NCBI GenBank assembly: GCA_938084575.1
Contig: CALKFG010000006.1
Span: 124,001 to 188,000 of the forward strand
Source of the DNA: an uncultured Hyphomonadaceae bacterium
Lineage (GTDB): Bacteria; Pseudomonadota; Alphaproteobacteria; Caulobacterales; Hyphomonadaceae
DNA: 64,000 bases
Direction: 5' to 3'
A program made the position numbers and the translations under genes. Below the pieces are notes generated by a model that worked only from the letters and a program-made list of their open reading frames with translations, had not been told where the DNA came from and ran no database searches. Below, in pieces: positions 16,334 to 24,917 of this stretch. The stretch's first letter is position 1, and every line of letters starts with the position of its first letter.

Positions 16334-17469
16334 TGTCCTTTGTTCTGACAGAAGACCAGCAGATGCTGCGTGACACCGCGATGAGTTTTGCGCGGGATGA
16401 ACTGCCCGTATCCCGCCTGCGATCCTTACGCGATCAGGGCGCTAATGGGGTCGACCCGGACAGCCGGGCAAAATTGGCGGAACTCGGTTTTTTCGGCGTC
16501 CTGGTGCCTGAAGATCACGGTGGGGTCGATATGGGCATGGTGGCAATGGGACAGGTGATGGAAGCGCAGGGGCGGACCCTGGCGGCGACCCCCTTGCTTC
16601 AGTCCGCTGTGCTCGGGGCCAGCCTGATCGGACTGGGTGGCTCTGACAGCCTCAAGGCTGCATGGTTGCCCAAACTGGCTGAGGGCTCATCAACGTTTGC
16701 GCTTGCTGTCGATGAGGGCACCCATCATGCACCGCTAAACATTGCGACAAACGCGGAGCGTAAAGACCAAGGCTACATGTTGTCGGGCTCAAAACGCTAT
16801 GTCGTCGATGGGCATCACGCCGACATGTTTATTATTGTTGCGCGGACATCCGGCGAAGTCGGCCAGGCGGCGGGCCTGTCCCTGTTCCTCGTCCCAAAAA
16901 ATGCTGAGGGCTTGAGTGTTCAGGCCTTGAACACCGTCGACTCTCATGGTGCGGCCCACCTCCATCTCGACGACGTCATGGTGAATGAAGACCAGATCAT
17001 CGGGGCGTTGGATGCGGGCTGGGAGGTGCTGGAAGCGGCGCTTGACCGTGGTCGGATCGCTCTGGCGGCAGAGGCTCTTGGGTCGGCGCAGGCGGCATTT
17101 GAGATCACGCTGGATTATCTTCAGACGCGCAAGCAGTTCGGACAGCTCATTGGATCTTTCCAGGCGCTGCAACACCGCGCGGCCAAAATGTTTACGGCCC
17201 TGGAAATGGCACGCTCTTGTGTCGCGGCAGCTTTGAGTGCCGTTGATGCGCGGAGCAATAACATTCCTGAACTGGCCAGTCTGGCCAAGGCCCAGACGGC
17301 TGAACTGATTCACCTGATTAGCAACGAGACGGTCCAGATGCATGGGGGCATCGGGATGACCGATGCCCATGATTCCGGTCTGTATATGAAGCGGGCCCGT
17401 GTTCAGGAGGCCCTGCTGGGGGGCGCCAGCTATCATCGCGACCGGTATGCCCGGCTGAACGGGTTCTAG
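16333..17469 (+). CDS. Acyl-CoA dehydrogenase family protein (smaller partner)
   Basis: A 378-residue acyl-CoA dehydrogenase. The N-terminus MSFVLTEDQQMLRDTAMSFARDELP is typical. Later blocks are LAELGFFGVLVPEDHGG, RKQFGQLIGSFQALQHRAAKM and NETVQMHGGIGMT, which build the FAD and acyl pocket. The central substrate-binding loop differs from the partner gene, as in heteromeric dehydrogenases of the PimC/PimD, IpdE or Chs type acting on bulky or dicarboxylic acyl-CoAs. It overlaps the upstream gene by one base. The pimeloyl-CoA label is only an analogy. Confidence 0.9.
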   Translation: MSFVLTEDQQMLRDTAMSFARDELPVSRLRSLRDQGANGVDPDSRAKLAELGFFGVLVPEDHGGVDMGMVAMGQVMEAQGRTLAATPLLQSAVLGASLIGLGGSDSLKAAWLPKLAEGSSTFALAVDEGTHHAPLNIATNAERKDQGYMLSGSKRYVVDGHHADMFIIVARTSGEVGQAAGLSLFLVPKNAEGLSVQALNTVDSHGAAHLHLDDVMVNEDQIIGALDAGWEVLEAALDRGRIALAAEALGSAQAAFEITLDYLQTRKQFGQLIGSFQALQHRAAKMFTALEMARSCVAAALSAVDARSNNIPELASLAKAQTAELIHLISNETVQMHGGIGMTDAHDSGLYMKRARVQEALLGGASYHRDRYARLNGF

Positions 17470-17476
17470 CCCGCGG

Positions 17477-18181
17477 CTAGAGCTCGTAAGGGTTGATGTC
17501 GCCGGCGTCTTCGCGGCGCCTGATCGCGGCGGAAACAATCACTGCGCCAGTCATCTTGCCGATGATGAAGACGCTCCAATTGGCAAGATGGAGCATACTG
17601 CCTGGCTCGGCTCCAAGATAAACCTGCTGGGCCAGGTCGGCACCATAGAGGAACATGGTGGTATCTATCGGTGCCGCGACGGCGCTCGAAATCAGGATAC
17701 GCGTCGACAGTCTGTATTTTGTGAAGGTGAACAGCAGCCAGTCAAACATTTCGGATATGGCAAAGGCGATTCCTGAGGCCAGTGCGATCACCGGCCACGC
17801 ATAGAAAAATGACCAGCCAATGGCGAGCGCCATGCAGACAAGGACCCGTTGGCGCATTTCACGCTGGACGAAGTCCCTTACGACGAAGACCAGACCGGTG
17901 ACCACGGTCATGGGGTGCAGAGACACGCCCTTCGAAAACATGTCATTGGCCTGAACAATCTCAAATTCCGGAATAACCCCGAAGGACCAGTTCAGGAACG
18001 GGATCATCGCAACGTAGACAAAGGCCCAATGCCGACCGCCGAGGCGATAGATGATAAAAAGACTCGCGCTGAGCAGCATCACAACAGCTGAAAAGAGGAG
18101 CGGGGTCGAGATGAAGTCGAGATATTCTGGGTGGCCGTTTATGACGACGCTGACAAGGGCGTTAAGGATGGTCTGCAGCAC
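17477..18181 (-). CDS. VUT family (DUF165-like) membrane transporter
   Basis: A membrane protein of 234 residues from the GTG at 18181 or 264 from an ATG at 18271. About six hydrophobic helices are visible. The motif GLVFVVRDFVQRE in the middle and AFAISEMFDWLLFT later are the VUT/YhhQ family marks; relatives import queuosine precursors (preQ0/preQ1). The GTG start is preferred because residues before it look unlike membrane protein and the ATG would leave only 13 bases to the divergent folA gene. It is convergent with the acyl-CoA dehydrogenase pair. The transported molecule is uncertain. Confidence 0.75.
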   Translation of the reverse strand: MLQTILNALVSVVINGHPEYLDFISTPLLFSAVVMLLSASLFIIYRLGGRHWAFVYVAMIPFLNWSFGVIPEFEIVQANDMFSKGVSLHPMTVVTGLVFVVRDFVQREMRQRVLVCMALAIGWSFFYAWPVIALASGIAFAISEMFDWLLFTFTKYRLSTRILISSAVAAPIDTTMFLYGADLAQQVYLGAEPGSMLHLANWSVFIIGKMTGAVIVSAAIRRREDAGDINPYEL

Positions 18182-18284
18182 GATGGCGTGTCCCGTTTGA
18201 CTGTCATGTCTTAATTGAATGGATTGGCGGGCATGGCAATATGAAAGGCTCTGAAGGGAAAAAGATGGCATTGCGAGACAGAGT

Positions 18285-18815
18285 ATGACGGCCAAGGTTT
18301 CGGTGGCGATGATCGTGGCCCGGGCCCGTAATGGCGTGATTGGGCGGGAGGGGGATCTGCCCTGGCGCCTTGGGGATGATCTGGCTTTCTTCAAATCCGT
18401 AACGCTGGGACATCCCATTCTTATGGGACGTAAAACCTGGCAAAGCTTGCCGCGCCGTCCGCTGCCAAAGCGAAGCAATCTTGTCCTGACAAGGGATGGG
18501 GCGTTTCGGGCCCCGGGCGCCCATGTTTTTACTGCGATTACGCCTGCGCTTGAGGCCGCCAAGTCACTGGCCCGTCAGGCCGGCCAGGACCAGATTTTCA
18601 TCATTGGCGGCGAGGCCATTTACACGGCCGCGTTGCCTTATGCGGACCGTCTTCTCATTACAGAGGTCGATGTGACACTTGAGGGTGACGCCTTTTTCCC
18701 AGACTTTTCCGAAGATCTGTTTGAAGAGGTGGACCTCCAGACCTATTCGGCCAACGACCGTAATGATTATGCCTTTTCCATTCGGGAGCTCCGGCGGCGG
18801 GCGCTCCGTCCCTGA
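18285..18815 (+). CDS. folA: Dihydrofolate reductase
   Basis: A 176-residue DHFR. The N-terminal motif SVAMIVARARNGVIGREGDLPWRLGDDLAFFKS holds the catalytic acid (Asp in LGDDL) and the LPWR loop. GHPILMGRKTW and IFIIGGEAIYTAALPYADRL are the NADPH-binding and adenosine-loop segments. The enzyme reduces dihydrofolate to tetrahydrofolate for thymidylate and purine synthesis. No thyA is adjacent within the window. It is divergent from the VUT gene. Confidence 0.95.
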   Translation: MTAKVSVAMIVARARNGVIGREGDLPWRLGDDLAFFKSVTLGHPILMGRKTWQSLPRRPLPKRSNLVLTRDGAFRAPGAHVFTAITPALEAAKSLARQAGQDQIFIIGGEAIYTAALPYADRLLITEVDVTLEGDAFFPDFSEDLFEEVDLQTYSANDRNDYAFSIRELRRRALRP

Positions 18816-18879
18816 GGTTCTGAAGGCTTGCTGGTTTTCGGACGACGCGCCATGATGGTCGCCCATTGGGGAGGTGCGT

Positions 18880-19788
18880 ATGAAGCATGATATTGTGGCC
18901 GAGGGATTGAAATTTCCCGAGGGTCCGGTCTGGATGCAGGATGGCTCGATCATCCTTGTTGAAATCGCCCGGGGGGCTGTGACCCGCATCTGGGGCGAGG
19001 GGAAATCTGAAACCATAGCGGTGCCCGGAGGTGGACCAAATGGCGCCGCGATCGGCCCGGACGGGGCTTTGTGGATCTGTAATAATGGCGGTTTCAAATA
19101 TCACTCGATTGATGGACTTCTGGTGCCGGGGGGATGCCCGGACGATTATTCCGGTGGCCGCATAGAACGCATTGACCTGTCGACGGGGAAAGTCGAACGC
19201 GTTTTGGACGCGGTCGAAGGGCATCCTCTCAAAGGGCCCAACGACCTGGTTTTTGACAAGCATGGCAATCTCTATTTCACCGACCATGGCAAGACGTATC
19301 CGCGGCAACGGGATTTTGGCGGGCTGTTCTTCCTGGCCAATGGCGCCTCAGAGGCGGTAGAGCTTGACCATCATCACACCTCGCCCAATGGGGTTGGCTT
19401 GTCGCCGGATGAAACGGTGGTTTACATGGCCGATACAATGACGGCCCGGCTCTGGGCCTTTGACCTTGATGCGCCAGGTCGCCTCAAGCCGCGGCCGGGT
19501 TTCGAGAAAGGGCGGGTGGTCGCCACAATGCCCGGCCTGCAATATTTTGACAGCCTGGCCGTGACGGCCAGCGGCAATGTTACAGTGGCGACCATACGCG
19601 AGGGCGGCATAACCACCCTCACTCCCGAGGGGGGCGCCAGTCATATCGCCTTTGCGGACCCTTTCGTAACCAATATATGCTTTGGTGGGCCCGACATGCA
19701 GGATGCCTGGATCACCCTGTCCGGTACAGGCCAGCTGGCTCATTGTCGGTGGCCGGAGCCGGGATTGGCTCTGAATTATTATGCCTGA
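18880..19788 (+). CDS. SMP-30/gluconolactonase/LRE family protein
   Basis: A 302-residue six-bladed beta-propeller hydrolase. It starts at ATG 18880 behind GGGGAGG, in preference to the in-frame GTG two codons earlier. Family marks are EGLKFPEGPVWMQDGS at the N-terminus (metal-ligand Glu), PNGAAIGPDGALWICNNGG, GPNDLVFDKHGNLYFTDHG (metal-ligand Asn/Asp) and the SPNGVGLSPDE block with the catalytic Asp region. Members hydrolyse lactones such as gluconolactone using a divalent metal. Substrate unknown. It is convergent with mrp. Confidence 0.88.
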   Translation: MKHDIVAEGLKFPEGPVWMQDGSIILVEIARGAVTRIWGEGKSETIAVPGGGPNGAAIGPDGALWICNNGGFKYHSIDGLLVPGGCPDDYSGGRIERIDLSTGKVERVLDAVEGHPLKGPNDLVFDKHGNLYFTDHGKTYPRQRDFGGLFFLANGASEAVELDHHHTSPNGVGLSPDETVVYMADTMTARLWAFDLDAPGRLKPRPGFEKGRVVATMPGLQYFDSLAVTASGNVTVATIREGGITTLTPEGGASHIAFADPFVTNICFGGPDMQDAWITLSGTGQLAHCRWPEPGLALNYYA

Positions 19789-19838
19789 GCAGACATCTGG
19801 GCCCCCCTTCTGCCTGCGGGTCTGTCTGCCAGGCCGGC

Positions 19839-20996
19839 TTAGTCGGTAAAAATGATCTGCGGAGGCGGCTTGGTCTGCAGCGCGTCGAGTGCAAGAGCGA
19901 CGTCGCGTGCCAACCGGGAAAAGAGGCTGGAGGCGACGTCATCGACCAGAGCAGCGGGTTGCCCGGCATCGCCGCCTTCCCGAATGGCCGGCAAAAGCGG
20001 CAATTGACCAAGCAGGGGCAGACCCAGTGCGCCGGCCACCCGTGCCCCGCCATCTTTGCCAAGCAGGAAATGTCTCTGACCTGAAGGATCATCGAACCAG
20101 CTCATGGTTTCCACAACGCCCAGCACCGGCACATTGGTCCGGGTGAACATGGCGGCGCCGCGCCGGACATCGGCCAGCGCCACGTCCTGTGGTGTCGTGA
20201 CCAGCAAGGCTGCCGTGACCGGCACCTTCTGGGCCAGTGTCAGCTGGGCCTCGCCGGTTCCAGGCGGCATATCAATGATCAGCAAATCCAGCGGGTCCGT
20301 CGCCGCACCCCAGGCCGTATCCTTCAGCATTTGTGTGATCGCGGATTGCACAATCGGACCGCGCCAGATCATGGGGGCGTCGGTATCTGCCAAATATCCA
20401 ATCGAAAGGCTTTGAATGCCATGAGCTGCAACAGGTTCGAGTTTTCCGTCGGCATTACTTGTCGGGCTCGCGTTTTCGGTCCCCAGCATGATAGGAATTG
20501 AAGGACCGTAAATATCGGCATCCAGAAGACCAACGCGCAGGCCCTGTCGTGCGAAAGACGCCGCCAGATTAACCGACAGGGTCGATTTTCCGACTCCACC
20601 CTTTGCGCTCGATACGGCCAGTATGCGTGAAATTCCCGGAATAGGTTCGAGGCTGTTTTGTGCCTCCGGCGCACCCTGCCGAAGGGCCTGATCTGATAAG
20701 CGGGCCCCCTTTCTGAGGCGGGTCCGTTCAGGCGGCGAAGCCGCAGGCGATTTCGGAGCGCGTTCGGCTGTCAGGGCAACATTGACATCCCTGACGCCGT
20801 GCAGGTTTCGCAGGCGGGTCTCGGTTTCTATTCGGCGGGTTTCGCTGAGTTCTTTATTTTTCGGGTCCGCGCTGATGACTGCGGTCACCTTGCCCTCACC
20901 GCCCAGACGTACGCCAAGAAGCCATTCCGGATCGCCCAAAGCATCCCGAATTGTGGCTTCTGAAAGACGTTGGGCGGGTTTCTTGTCCCAAAACAT
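19839..20996 (-). CDS. Mrp/NBP35-family P-loop ATPase, CxxC motif absent
   Basis: A 385-residue protein; ATG 20996 follows AAGGAC and removes 15 non-conserved residues. The N-terminal DUF59-like domain (residues about 10-75) leads to the deviant Walker A KGGVGKST at 132-139 and DLLIIDMPPGTGEAQLTL. Family members (ApbC/Mrp) act as iron-sulfur scaffold/carriers. The usual C-terminal CPxC pair that coordinates the cluster is not present: the matching stretch reads MSWFDDPSGQRHFLLG. Function as a cluster carrier is therefore uncertain; ATP binding looks intact. It is divergent from hflK. Confidence 0.9.
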   Translation of the reverse strand: MFWDKKPAQRLSEATIRDALGDPEWLLGVRLGGEGKVTAVISADPKNKELSETRRIETETRLRNLHGVRDVNVALTAERAPKSPAASPPERTRLRKGARLSDQALRQGAPEAQNSLEPIPGISRILAVSSAKGGVGKSTLSVNLAASFARQGLRVGLLDADIYGPSIPIMLGTENASPTSNADGKLEPVAAHGIQSLSIGYLADTDAPMIWRGPIVQSAITQMLKDTAWGAATDPLDLLIIDMPPGTGEAQLTLAQKVPVTAALLVTTPQDVALADVRRGAAMFTRTNVPVLGVVETMSWFDDPSGQRHFLLGKDGGARVAGALGLPLLGQLPLLPAIREGGDAGQPAALVDDVASSLFSRLARDVALALDALQTKPPPQIIFTD

Positions 20997-21088
20997 GGGC
21001 TTTGTCCTTGATGTCGGCGTGTCTAGACCGCACATAAACAATATGGCGAGAGAAGCTAGACTTCTGGTGAGACCTTAAAGGAGGGGCA

Positions 21089-22213
21089 ATGCCCTGGAAC
21101 GACAAAAATGAGAATGGCGGTGGACCCGACGGTCCACCAAAGGCCAATGGCGGCCCATGGGGGTCTGGTGGCGGCAATGGGGGGTCGCCCTGGAACCGCC
21201 CCGGTGGCAATCCGGGCGGTGGAAAAGGCGGGCCGGACCTCGAAGAGCAGATGCGCAAAATGCAGGAGCGGTTTTCCCGGCGTGGTCGCGGCGGTGGTGG
21301 CGGCGGCGGCGGACGGGGGCCCTCTTTTGGACCGGGCGGATTTGCCCTTATGGGTGTGGTCGCTCTGGTCGCCTGGCTGGCAACGGGTATAGTTGTTGTC
21401 GATGAAGGTGAGCGCGCCGCCGTGTTCCGGTTTGGTGCTTATGAAACCAATTTCACACCCGGATTTCATGTTCACTTGCCGGCCCCGATTGAAACCCACG
21501 AAATTCTGCAGTCGGAAACCCAGCAGGAAGCAATTATCGGCCTGAACTCAGATGAGAGCCTCATGCTGACCGGTGATGAGAACATCGTTGATGTGCAGTT
21601 TCGTATCTTCTGGTTCTATGATGGCGACCACCCTGAGAATTTCATCTTGAACATTGATAACGGCGAACCCCTGGTCAAGGCCGCGGCTGAGAGCGTGATG
21701 CGGGAAGTGGTCGGCAAGTCGGCCCTGAACGCTGTCCTCACCGACGGCCGTGTCGAAATTCAAAACCTGGTCCGGATAGAGCTACAGCGTTTGCTGAATG
21801 ATTACGGCGCGGGTGTTCAGGTCGAGAACGTCGAGATCCAGGATGCGCGTGCACCTGCGCCTGTGCGCGACGCCTTTATCGACGTGATCAATGCCGGGCA
21901 GGATGCGGAACGTGCGGTGCAGGAAGCTATTCGCTTTCGGAACGATATCGTCCCGCGGTCCCGCGGTGAGGCCCAGCGTATTCTTCAGGATGCTCAGGCT
22001 TATCGTGACCAGGTGATTGCAGATGCGACCGGTCAGGCAGACCGCTTCTTACGCATTTTGTCGGAATATCTCAAAGCGCCGCAAGTGACCCGCGAAAGAA
22101 TGTACCTCGAAACGATGGAACGGGTGCTCGGCGGGGCGGACAAATTGATCCTCGACAGCGATTCAGGCGCCGTGCCCTACCTGCCGCTAGAGCGCACGAG
22201 ACAAGGAAACTGA
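21089..22213 (+). CDS. hflK: FtsH protease modulator HflK
   Basis: A 374-residue inner-membrane protein. Residues 1-85 are Gly/Pro/Asn-rich, then one membrane helix follows (GFALMGVVALVAWLATGIVVV), then the SPFH/prohibitin domain with EGERAAVFRFGAYE and RAPAPVRDAFIDVINAGQDAERAVQEA. The ribosome site AAGGAGGGGCA is strong. HflK pairs with HflC in a large cage around FtsH and tunes membrane protein turnover. hflC starts 3 bases after its stop. FtsH itself is not in the window. Confidence 0.95.
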   Translation: MPWNDKNENGGGPDGPPKANGGPWGSGGGNGGSPWNRPGGNPGGGKGGPDLEEQMRKMQERFSRRGRGGGGGGGGRGPSFGPGGFALMGVVALVAWLATGIVVVDEGERAAVFRFGAYETNFTPGFHVHLPAPIETHEILQSETQQEAIIGLNSDESLMLTGDENIVDVQFRIFWFYDGDHPENFILNIDNGEPLVKAAAESVMREVVGKSALNAVLTDGRVEIQNLVRIELQRLLNDYGAGVQVENVEIQDARAPAPVRDAFIDVINAGQDAERAVQEAIRFRNDIVPRSRGEAQRILQDAQAYRDQVIADATGQADRFLRILSEYLKAPQVTRERMYLETMERVLGGADKLILDSDSGAVPYLPLERTRQGN

Positions 22214-22216
22214 GCT

Positions 22217-23116
22217 ATGAAACCCTTTGGAATTATTGGAATTGGCATCATCGTGCTTGGCCTGATCGCTGCAGCCAATGCCGTCTTTATCGTCGACCAG
22301 CGCCAACAGTCGCTTGTCTTGCAGGTTGGCCGGTCGGTTCAGTCGTATAATGAGCCGGGAACAGACGAAGCAGGGCTCAAATTCAAGATCCCCTTTATTC
22401 AGAGCGTCATTTCCTATGACCGTCGAAATCTTGGCCTCGATGTGCCGGATATTGAGATCTTCGCCTCGAACCAGGAACAGTTGATTGTAGATGCCTTTGT
22501 CCGCTGGCGAATTTCACAGCCTCTGGCCTTTTATCAGAGACTGGGCACCCAACGTGAAGCTGAACGCCAGTTGTTGCGCTTTACCGATACGGCGATCCGA
22601 AACGCTTTGGGTACCCAGTTGCCGGAGGAAATTATTTCCGGCCAGCGGTCTGAGCTGATGGATCAGATCCGAGAGAATCTCGGCGCATCAATCGACGGGC
22701 GGGGGATCGATATCATTGATGTGCGTATCAAGCGCGTCGACTTGCCGAGCGATGTCTCACAGCGCGTTTTCGACCGGATGGCGGCCACCCGAAGTCAGGA
22801 AGCTGAACAGATTCGGTCGCGGGGCGACGAACGCGCCAAGCTTGTCCGTGCTGAAGCCGAGCGTGAGCGCACGGTTCTGCTGGCGGAGGCGCGCCGGGAA
22901 TCCGAACAGATTCGGGGGGAAGGTGACGCCAGGCGGAATGAAATCTACGCGCAGGCTTATCAGCAGGATCCTGAGTTTTTCAGGTTTCAGCGCGCCTTGA
23001 TTTCTTGCGAACAGTCCCTGACCAAAGGCACACAAATTGTCGTTGGACCGGACAAGCTGGGCCTGTGCGACGAGTTCATTGAGAGTGCACGTCAGAATGG
23101 GCGCCCTGGCCGATGA
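22217..23116 (+). CDS. hflC: FtsH protease modulator HflC
   Basis: A 299-residue partner of HflK. An N-terminal membrane anchor (IIGIGIIVLGLIAAANAVFIV) is followed by the SPFH domain, with VDQRQQSLVLQVGRSVQSYNEPG near the start and VRIKRVDLPSDVSQRVFDRMAATR before a charged coiled coil rich in Arg/Glu (EQIRSRGDERAKLVRAEAERERT). HflC and HflK form a hetero-oligomeric cage with FtsH at the inner membrane. It is followed by a perfect hairpin and the DUF2065 gene. Confidence 0.95.
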   Translation: MKPFGIIGIGIIVLGLIAAANAVFIVDQRQQSLVLQVGRSVQSYNEPGTDEAGLKFKIPFIQSVISYDRRNLGLDVPDIEIFASNQEQLIVDAFVRWRISQPLAFYQRLGTQREAERQLLRFTDTAIRNALGTQLPEEIISGQRSELMDQIRENLGASIDGRGIDIIDVRIKRVDLPSDVSQRVFDRMAATRSQEAEQIRSRGDERAKLVRAEAERERTVLLAEARRESEQIRGEGDARRNEIYAQAYQQDPEFFRFQRALISCEQSLTKGTQIVVGPDKLGLCDEFIESARQNGRPGR

Positions 23117-23137
23117 TGGTTTCGCCTTGCTAATGTC

Positions 23138-23170
23138 ATCCCGTCCGGCGACCCCGTCTCCGGACGGGAT
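23138..23170 (+). repeat. 11-bp perfect inverted repeat (hairpin) after hflC
   Basis: ATCCCGTCCGG at 23138-23148 is matched by CCGGACGGGAT at 23160-23170 with an 11-base loop. It lies between hflC and the DUF2065 gene. No T run follows, so it is not a textbook intrinsic terminator; a transcript-stabilising or processing stem, or a rho-dependent stop, is possible. Confidence 0.6.
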
Positions 23171-23189
23171 ACGCTGCCGTGACAGCTGA

Positions 23190-23393
23190 ATGCTGACACA
23201 TATTCTTATCGGCCTGGCGCTCTGGTTCTTGATCGAAGGCTTGCTTTATGCAGCAGCACCGGACGCGATGAAGCGCTTTGCGCGGTACATAGCCGAACTG
23301 CCGGAGGCGGCCATCCGGCAGGCCGGGTTTCTCACTATGGTGCTTGGCATCGTTTTCTTCTGGGTCGTTTTGCGGTTTTCTGGGGCAGGCTGA
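23190..23393 (+). CDS. DUF2065 (YjeT-like) membrane protein
   Basis: A 67-residue protein with two hydrophobic helices (residues about 5-22 and 45-63) separated by a loop with APDAMKRFARYIAELPEAAIRQAG, the DUF2065 pattern. Small proteins of this family are often found right after hflC, as E. coli YjeT is near hflKC. The function is not established. It lies between hflC and degP, likely in the same transcription unit, although the hairpin at 23138-23170 intervenes. Confidence 0.85.
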   Translation: MLTHILIGLALWFLIEGLLYAAAPDAMKRFARYIAELPEAAIRQAGFLTMVLGIVFFWVVLRFSGAG

Positions 23394-23460
23394 GGGTGGC
23401 GTGCCCATGAAACGCCATAGTTTCGCGGCAAGAGCCAACAGGACAGGATAAGAGGTCATC

Positions 23461-24912
23461 ATGCGTTGGGTCGGATTTCTGATGACACTGATTATGGCAG
23501 CGGGGCTGCCCGCTTTTGCTCAGGCTTCCTTTGCCGGACGGTCCGGACACCATGATGTCGGTCCGGCCCAGCCCGACCGCCTGGCCGCTTTGTCGCGCGA
23601 GCTTATGCCGGCTGTGGTGAACATTACGACTCAACAGACTATTGCGCCGCAAGGGTTACCCTCTTTTCCGGAGGGATCGCCCCTCGAGCAGTTCAATGAG
23701 TTCTTTGGGCGCGATCCGGAGGGATTACGACGAGAAGGGTCTCTGGGGTCGGGTTTCGTGATTTCATCCGATGGCCTGATTGTAACCAACAATCATGTGA
23801 TCGCGGGAGCGGATGAAATCAATGCTGTGTTTTCAGATGGGCGTACGCTTCGCGCCGAGCTGGTCGGGACAGATGAGGCGACCGATATTGCCGTGCTGAG
23901 AGTTCGTCAGGCCGACCCCTTCGTCTTTGTTGAGTGGGCCGATAGCGACACGGCAGAGGTCGGTGACTGGGTCATCGCGATCGGAAACCCTTTCGGGTTT
24001 GGGGGGTCGGTCTCGGTTGGCATTGTCTCCGCCCGTAACCGCGACATTCAGTCCGGCAATTACGACGATTACATTCAAACCGATGCGGCCATTAATCGGG
24101 GCAATAGTGGCGGGCCGCTGTTTAACCTCTCTGGCGAGGTGCTGGGAGTGAACACGGCGATTATTTCACCAACGGGCGGATCGGTCGGATTGGGCTTTGC
24201 CATTCCCGCGAATCTTGCGCGGCGAATATCTCGGCAGATTGTTGATTATGGTGTTGCGCGTCGCGGTTGGTTCGGTGTCAATGTGCAGGACGCTGATCCC
24301 GACATTGCCACCGCGTACGGTGCCGCCGGCAGCTCGGGTGTCCTGATTACGCGGATTGATACCGAAGGCCCCGCCGCCAAAGCCGATTTTCAGATCGGTG
24401 ATTTCATCCAGCGCTTCGATGGTCAAAGTGTTGGGTCGGTGCGCGCGCTCAGCAGGATCGTTGCGGAGACTGAAATAGGCAAACGTGTCGAGGTCGAGCT
24501 GATCCGAGACCGGCGTGTTCGGCGTGTGCCGGTCACTCTGGGCGAATTACCCGGAAGCGCCGCGCCTCAGGAGCCGGCAATCATCCTGCCTGAAAGCCGG
24601 CTAGCACAGAATGCGCTCGGGGTTGAACTGATCAATCTGACCGAAGAGGGCCGCCGCCGCCATGGGATTTCAGGAGATGTGGACGGGGTTCTTATTGCCG
24701 CCGTCTCTTCAAACGGCCCAAGCTTTGGGAAGCTTCAGAAGGGCGACGTCATTATCGAACTCGGCTTTGAGGTCGTGACAGATCCGGCTGAAATTCTGGC
24801 CAAGCTGGACCGTGTCCGGGAGCGTGGCGAGGATCTGATGCTGGTGCGAATTGTCCGGAACGGTCAGACCATGTTCTTCCCAGTGACGCTCGATCTTACC
24901 GGGGGGCCTTGA
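23461..24912 (+). CDS. degP: Do/DegP-family periplasmic serine endoprotease
   Basis: A 483-residue HtrA protease. A signal peptide (about residues 1-22, MRWVGFLMTLIMAAGLPAFAQA) precedes the mature protein. The catalytic triad reads His112 (TNNHVI), Asp142 (ATDIAVL) and Ser216 (RGNSGGPL). Two PDZ domains follow, around residues 260-350 (GWFGVNVQD...) and 390-480 (LGVELINLTEEGRRRHG...). It works in the periplasm as a protease/chaperone for misfolded envelope proteins. It follows hflKC and DUF2065, so the region groups membrane and periplasmic quality control. It could be called DegQ-like; the symbol reflects family membership only. Confidence 0.92.
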   Translation: MRWVGFLMTLIMAAGLPAFAQASFAGRSGHHDVGPAQPDRLAALSRELMPAVVNITTQQTIAPQGLPSFPEGSPLEQFNEFFGRDPEGLRREGSLGSGFVISSDGLIVTNNHVIAGADEINAVFSDGRTLRAELVGTDEATDIAVLRVRQADPFVFVEWADSDTAEVGDWVIAIGNPFGFGGSVSVGIVSARNRDIQSGNYDDYIQTDAAINRGNSGGPLFNLSGEVLGVNTAIISPTGGSVGLGFAIPANLARRISRQIVDYGVARRGWFGVNVQDADPDIATAYGAAGSSGVLITRIDTEGPAAKADFQIGDFIQRFDGQSVGSVRALSRIVAETEIGKRVEVELIRDRRVRRVPVTLGELPGSAAPQEPAIILPESRLAQNALGVELINLTEEGRRRHGISGDVDGVLIAAVSSNGPSFGKLQKGDVIIELGFEVVTDPAEILAKLDRVRERGEDLMLVRIVRNGQTMFFPVTLDLTGGP

Positions 24913-24917
24913 CCGGT

